Under the pieces are notes generated by a model. It saw only the letters and a program-made list of their open reading frames with translations, ran no database searches and was not told where the DNA came from. The position numbers were made by a program, and so were the translations under genes. A stretch of DNA of 9,099 nt from Omnitrophica bacterium GWA2_52_8 (GTDB lineage Bacteria > Omnitrophota > Omnitrophia > Omnitrophales > Aquincolibacteriaceae), in the NCBI GenBank assembly GCA_001804025.1, contig MHFC01000032.1, positions 1 through 9,099 on the forward strand, written 5' to 3'. This document shows positions 7,226 to 9,099 of the stretch, piece by piece (position 1 is the stretch's first letter; every line of letters starts with the position of its first letter).

Positions 7226-7987
7226 ATTTCCAATATTCGACTGATCCCGCGGCTTGATATCAAAGGCCCCAATCTGATCAAAGGCATTCATCTGGAAGGG
7301 TTACGCGTGATCGGTGATCCTGCCGCCCATGCTGCAAAATATTACGAGCATGGAGCGGATGAGCTCATTTATATGGATATTGTGGCCAGTCTGTATGCCC
7401 GTGACCATTTGATCGAGATCATCCACAAGACGGCGCGCGATGTTTTTATTCCTATTACTGCGGGCGGGGGGATTCGTTCGATTGATGATGTGAGGGCGCT
7501 TCTGCGCGCCGGTGCCGATAAAATCGCGGTGAATACGGCTGCGATCAAACGGCCCGCCTTAATTTCTGAAATTGCGAACCGTTTTGGTTCGCAATGCATG
7601 GTGCTTTCGATCGAAGCCAAACGCAGCGGAAAAAATAAATGGGAGGCCTTGACGGACAACGGGCGGGAACATTCGCATTTGGATGCCGTCGAATGGGCCA
7701 AAAAAGCTTCCGGTCTCGGTGCCGGGGAGATTTTGCTGACTTCAGTTGACCAAGAAGGAACGCGTCGCGGATTTGATGTCGAGCTGATTGCGGCGGTCAG
7801 CGCAGCCGTTTCGATTCCGGTAATCGCAAGCGGAGGCATGGGAGCAACCGATCATTTGATTCAAGCGGTACGGGAAGGCAAGGCTGACGCGGTTGCCATG
7901 GCCGATGTTTTGCATTACAACCGGATGACGATGGAACAGATCCGTGCGGCGGCAGTGGCGGCGGGGTTGACGGGCAGAAAGTTATGA
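7226..7987 (+). CDS. hisF2: HisF-like amidotransferase synthase subunit (ammonia channel partner), probable ATT start
   Basis: Read from the ATT at 7226 the product is 253 residues, the same length as Thermotoga HisF, and begins (M)SNIRLIPRLDIKG, matching HisF's M-x-x-x-R-I-I-P/A-C-L-D with no gap. The (beta/alpha)8 barrel is complete: LEGLRVIGDP, MDIVAS (Asp51), TAGGGIRS and INTAAI-type AVNTAAI phosphate-binding loops, GEILLTSVDQEGT and IASGGMG. Catalytic Asp11 is kept, but the Asp130 position is glutamate (SIEAKR) and Cys9 is arginine. With no other histidine genes and the PP-loop amidotransferase upstream, this is a HisF paralogue that receives ammonia from HisH for sugar amidation, as WbpI does in Pseudomonas, not a histidine enzyme. 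Starting at the GTG at 7307 would remove 27 residues including beta strand 1 and Asp11. Its stop overlaps the next start (ATGA). Confidence 0.9.
   Translation: MSNIRLIPRLDIKGPNLIKGIHLEGLRVIGDPAAHAAKYYEHGADELIYMDIVASLYARDHLIEIIHKTARDVFIPITAGGGIRSIDDVRALLRAGADKIAVNTAAIKRPALISEIANRFGSQCMVLSIEAKRSGKNKWEALTDNGREHSHLDAVEWAKKASGLGAGEILLTSVDQEGTRRGFDVELIAAVSAAVSIPVIASGGMGATDHLIQAVREGKADAVAMADVLHYNRMTMEQIRAAAVAAGLTGRKL
7571..7595 (+). repeat. Perfect 10-bp hairpin inside the HisF-like coding region
   Basis: ATTGCGAACC (7571-7580) and GGTTCGCAAT (7586-7595) are exact reverse complements around the five-base loop GTTTT. The element covers the codons for I-A-N-R-F-G-S-Q, a conserved HisF stretch, so codon constraint could create part of it. 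No T-run follows, so it is not a normal terminator. Confidence 0.55.
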
Positions 7988-8628
7988 AAAAGTGTGTGAC
8001 GGTCCTCGATTACGGAGTGGGTAACCTTTTCAGTGTCAGTCAGGCTTTTACCTTTTGCGGCGCCGAAGTTAAGCTTGCCGACGATGCCGCTGAAATCATA
8101 CGGGCGGATTATTTGGTCCTGCCCGGAGTCGGGGCTTTTGGCGATGCCATGACCGAATTAAACCGCCGCGGGTTCACCGAACCGATCAAGCGTTTTGCGG
8201 CTTCCGGCAAGCCCTTCCTCGGCATATGTCTCGGCATGCAGATGATGATGGAGTCAAGCGACGAGTTCGGCCGTCACGCAGGATTGGGGTTAATTCAAGG
8301 GCATGTTCAGGCCATCCCGCCGGAGGATGCTTCAGGACTGCGTCATAAGATTCCTCATATCGGCTGGAACCCGCTATGGCCGGGACGGGAAAGCCCTGAG
8401 TGGAAAAACACGGTTCTGGAAACCGTTACGCCCGGGGACGCTGTGTATTTCGTGCATTCCTTTACCGCAAACTGCACGGACTCGCGCCATAGTCTGGCTG
8501 AGACCGAATATGCGGGCCGGCGGCTGACGGCGGTCGTAAAATCCGGACCTCTTTACGGATGCCAGTTTCATCCGGAAAAAAGCGGGCCGGTCGGACTCAA
8601 AATAATCCTTCAATTCTTACAATTGTAG
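7984..8628 (+). CDS. hisH2: HisH-like glutamine amidotransferase (glutaminase) subunit
   Basis: The 214-residue protein is a class I glutaminase of the HisH type. It would hydrolyse glutamine and pass ammonia through the HisF-like barrel to the PP-loop sugar amidotransferase. The triad is intact: Cys82 in GICLGMQMM, and His196 with Glu198 in CQFHPEKSG. PGVGAFGDAM (47-56) forms the oxyanion-strand region, and DYGVGNLFSV near the N-terminus is typical of HisH. It starts at ATG 7984, overlapping the preceding TGA (ATGA) with little Shine-Dalgarno of its own, so translation is probably coupled, giving balanced amounts of the two subunits. The order hisF then hisH, next to the amidotransferase and away from other histidine genes, supports the sugar role. 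A histidine-biosynthesis role is possible only if the cell has no other copy. Confidence 0.9.
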   Translation: MKKCVTVLDYGVGNLFSVSQAFTFCGAEVKLADDAAEIIRADYLVLPGVGAFGDAMTELNRRGFTEPIKRFAASGKPFLGICLGMQMMMESSDEFGRHAGLGLIQGHVQAIPPEDASGLRHKIPHIGWNPLWPGRESPEWKNTVLETVTPGDAVYFVHSFTANCTDSRHSLAETEYAGRRLTAVVKSGPLYGCQFHPEKSGPVGLKIILQFLQL

Positions 8629-8634
8629 CGAGCC

Positions 8635-9099
8635 ATGGAAAAAGTCATTGTCATTTCAAATCTCGACCAATACCGCGCGTTTGACCGGCTGAGCGTTCCC
8701 ATTCACGAATGGACGGTTGTTTGTGATAATCCCCGTTTTTTTTCATATCTCAAAGACCGGGGCATTCCTTTTAAAGAACTGAGCATTGTTTCCATCCGGG
8801 ATCTTTGGTGCGCGATCAATTCCTGGAGTTGCGACCGTGCTTCACAATGGATACGCTTTTGCCGGGAGCGGAAACTTTTCCCGCATCTTGATGCGCCCTC
8901 TCATCTGCATCACCGCTTCTCATATTTCCTCGTGCACATGATCAAGAGCCGGTACCTTGCGATACAGCTTATGGCTGACTTGAAGCCTGAAAAAGTGGCG
9001 GCCGGTTTTCCTGTCAACCCTTCGGAATACGCGAATTTTTCAGGAGCATTCTATTTGTCGCACTTCATTGAAGAGTGCTGCATTGAACAAAAGGTCCCT
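8635..9099 (+). CDS. Unrecognised protein, 3' partial; possible glycan-locus glycosyltransferase
   Basis: An open frame of 155 codons runs from the ATG at 8635 to the right edge without a stop. It begins six bases after the HisH-like stop, so it looks co-transcribed. The N-terminus, MEKVIVISNLDQYRAFDRL, resembles a first beta strand and turn, and a later stretch reads WTVVCDNPRFFSYLKDRGIPFKEL, consistent with an alternating alpha/beta Rossmann-like domain. No signal peptide or membrane segment is visible. I recognise no catalytic motif. The part seen is rich in aromatic residues, histidine and cysteine (a CC pair near the edge). Position at the end of a nonulosonate operon, and the N-terminal fold impression, make a GT-B type or capsule-type transferase possible, but this is guesswork. 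The ribosome binding site is weak (GCGAG at 8628-8632). Confidence 0.6.
   Translation, partial: MEKVIVISNLDQYRAFDRLSVPIHEWTVVCDNPRFFSYLKDRGIPFKELSIVSIRDLWCAINSWSCDRASQWIRFCRERKLFPHLDAPSHLHHRFSYFLVHMIKSRYLAIQLMADLKPEKVAAGFPVNPSEYANFSGAFYLSHFIEECCIEQKVP

Noticed and set aside
7369..7839. Minus-strand open frame of 156 codons
   Set aside because: It is opposite the HisF-like gene and its composition mirrors the coding strand, with no independent signal. The same applies to 5305-5775 on the minus strand.
6491..7987. Methyltransferase-HisF fusion by readthrough of TGA 7208
   Set aside because: The two frames are indeed the same, but other genes here end naturally at TGA, the methyltransferase ends sensibly, and a strong GGAGG between them supports separate initiation.
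7226..8628. Histidine biosynthesis genes hisF and hisH
   Set aside because: No other histidine gene is present, the pair follows a PP-loop sugar amidotransferase, and the HisF-like protein has Glu at position 130. A sugar-amidation role fits better.
1..9099. CRISPR arrays, insertion sequences, tRNA or rRNA genes, attachment sites
   Set aside because: No direct-repeat arrays, transposase motifs or RNA gene signatures were seen; coding sequence fills almost all of the window.

Overview
This window is one dense, plus-strand gene run with no room for a promoter except possibly one 54-base gap. It comes from a bacterial surface-sugar locus. Nine genes can be assigned to families. The gene at the left edge lacks its 5' end, and a tenth gene of unknown function runs off the right edge. 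Base composition looks near 50% GC. Start and stop signals are standard bacterial ones, with one striking exception described below. Nothing identifies the species. The gene set suits an environmental or uncultured bacterium that decorates its surface glycan or flagellin with a nonulosonic acid (a nine-carbon sialic-acid-like sugar), but placement in a phylum would be a guess.

Left part (1-2983): the C-terminal part of a PLP sugar aminotransferase (LegC-like), a hydrolysing UDP/GDP-sugar 2-epimerase (NeuC/LegG-like) and a nonulosonate synthase (NeuB/LegI-like), joined by TGATG and ATGA stop/start overlaps. Middle (2999-5146): an ATP-grasp protein of unknown substrate, then a PtmE-like protein with two CBS motifs followed by a sugar-1-phosphate nucleotidyltransferase domain. 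Right part (5167-8628): a PP-loop N-acetyl-sugar amidotransferase (PtmG/PseA/WbpG family), a SAM-dependent methyltransferase, a HisF-like synthase and a HisH-like glutaminase. The last gene (from 8635) is not recognised.

Taken together, the inferred product is a legionaminic acid derivative. PtmE would activate a hexosamine phosphate, LegC would aminate C4 of the keto-sugar, LegG would remove the nucleotide while epimerising C2, and LegI would condense the freed hexose with phosphoenolpyruvate. HisH would release ammonia from glutamine, HisF would channel it, and the PP-loop enzyme would use ATP and that ammonia to turn an N-acetyl group into an acetimidoyl (amidine) group. The methyltransferase inside this amidotransferase block would then N-methylate the amidine, as known for N-methylacetimidoyl legionaminic acids of Campylobacter flagellin and Legionella LPS. 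The dehydratase (LegB), N-acetyltransferase (LegH) and CMP-transferase (LegF) are not in the window and may lie outside it.

Most notable points: the HisF-like gene appears to start at an ATT codon behind a perfect GGAGG; its second catalytic aspartate (position 130) is glutamate; an uncharacterised ATP-grasp enzyme sits inside the pathway; and there are two long perfect hairpins within coding sequence plus one stem-loop in the only sizeable gap.
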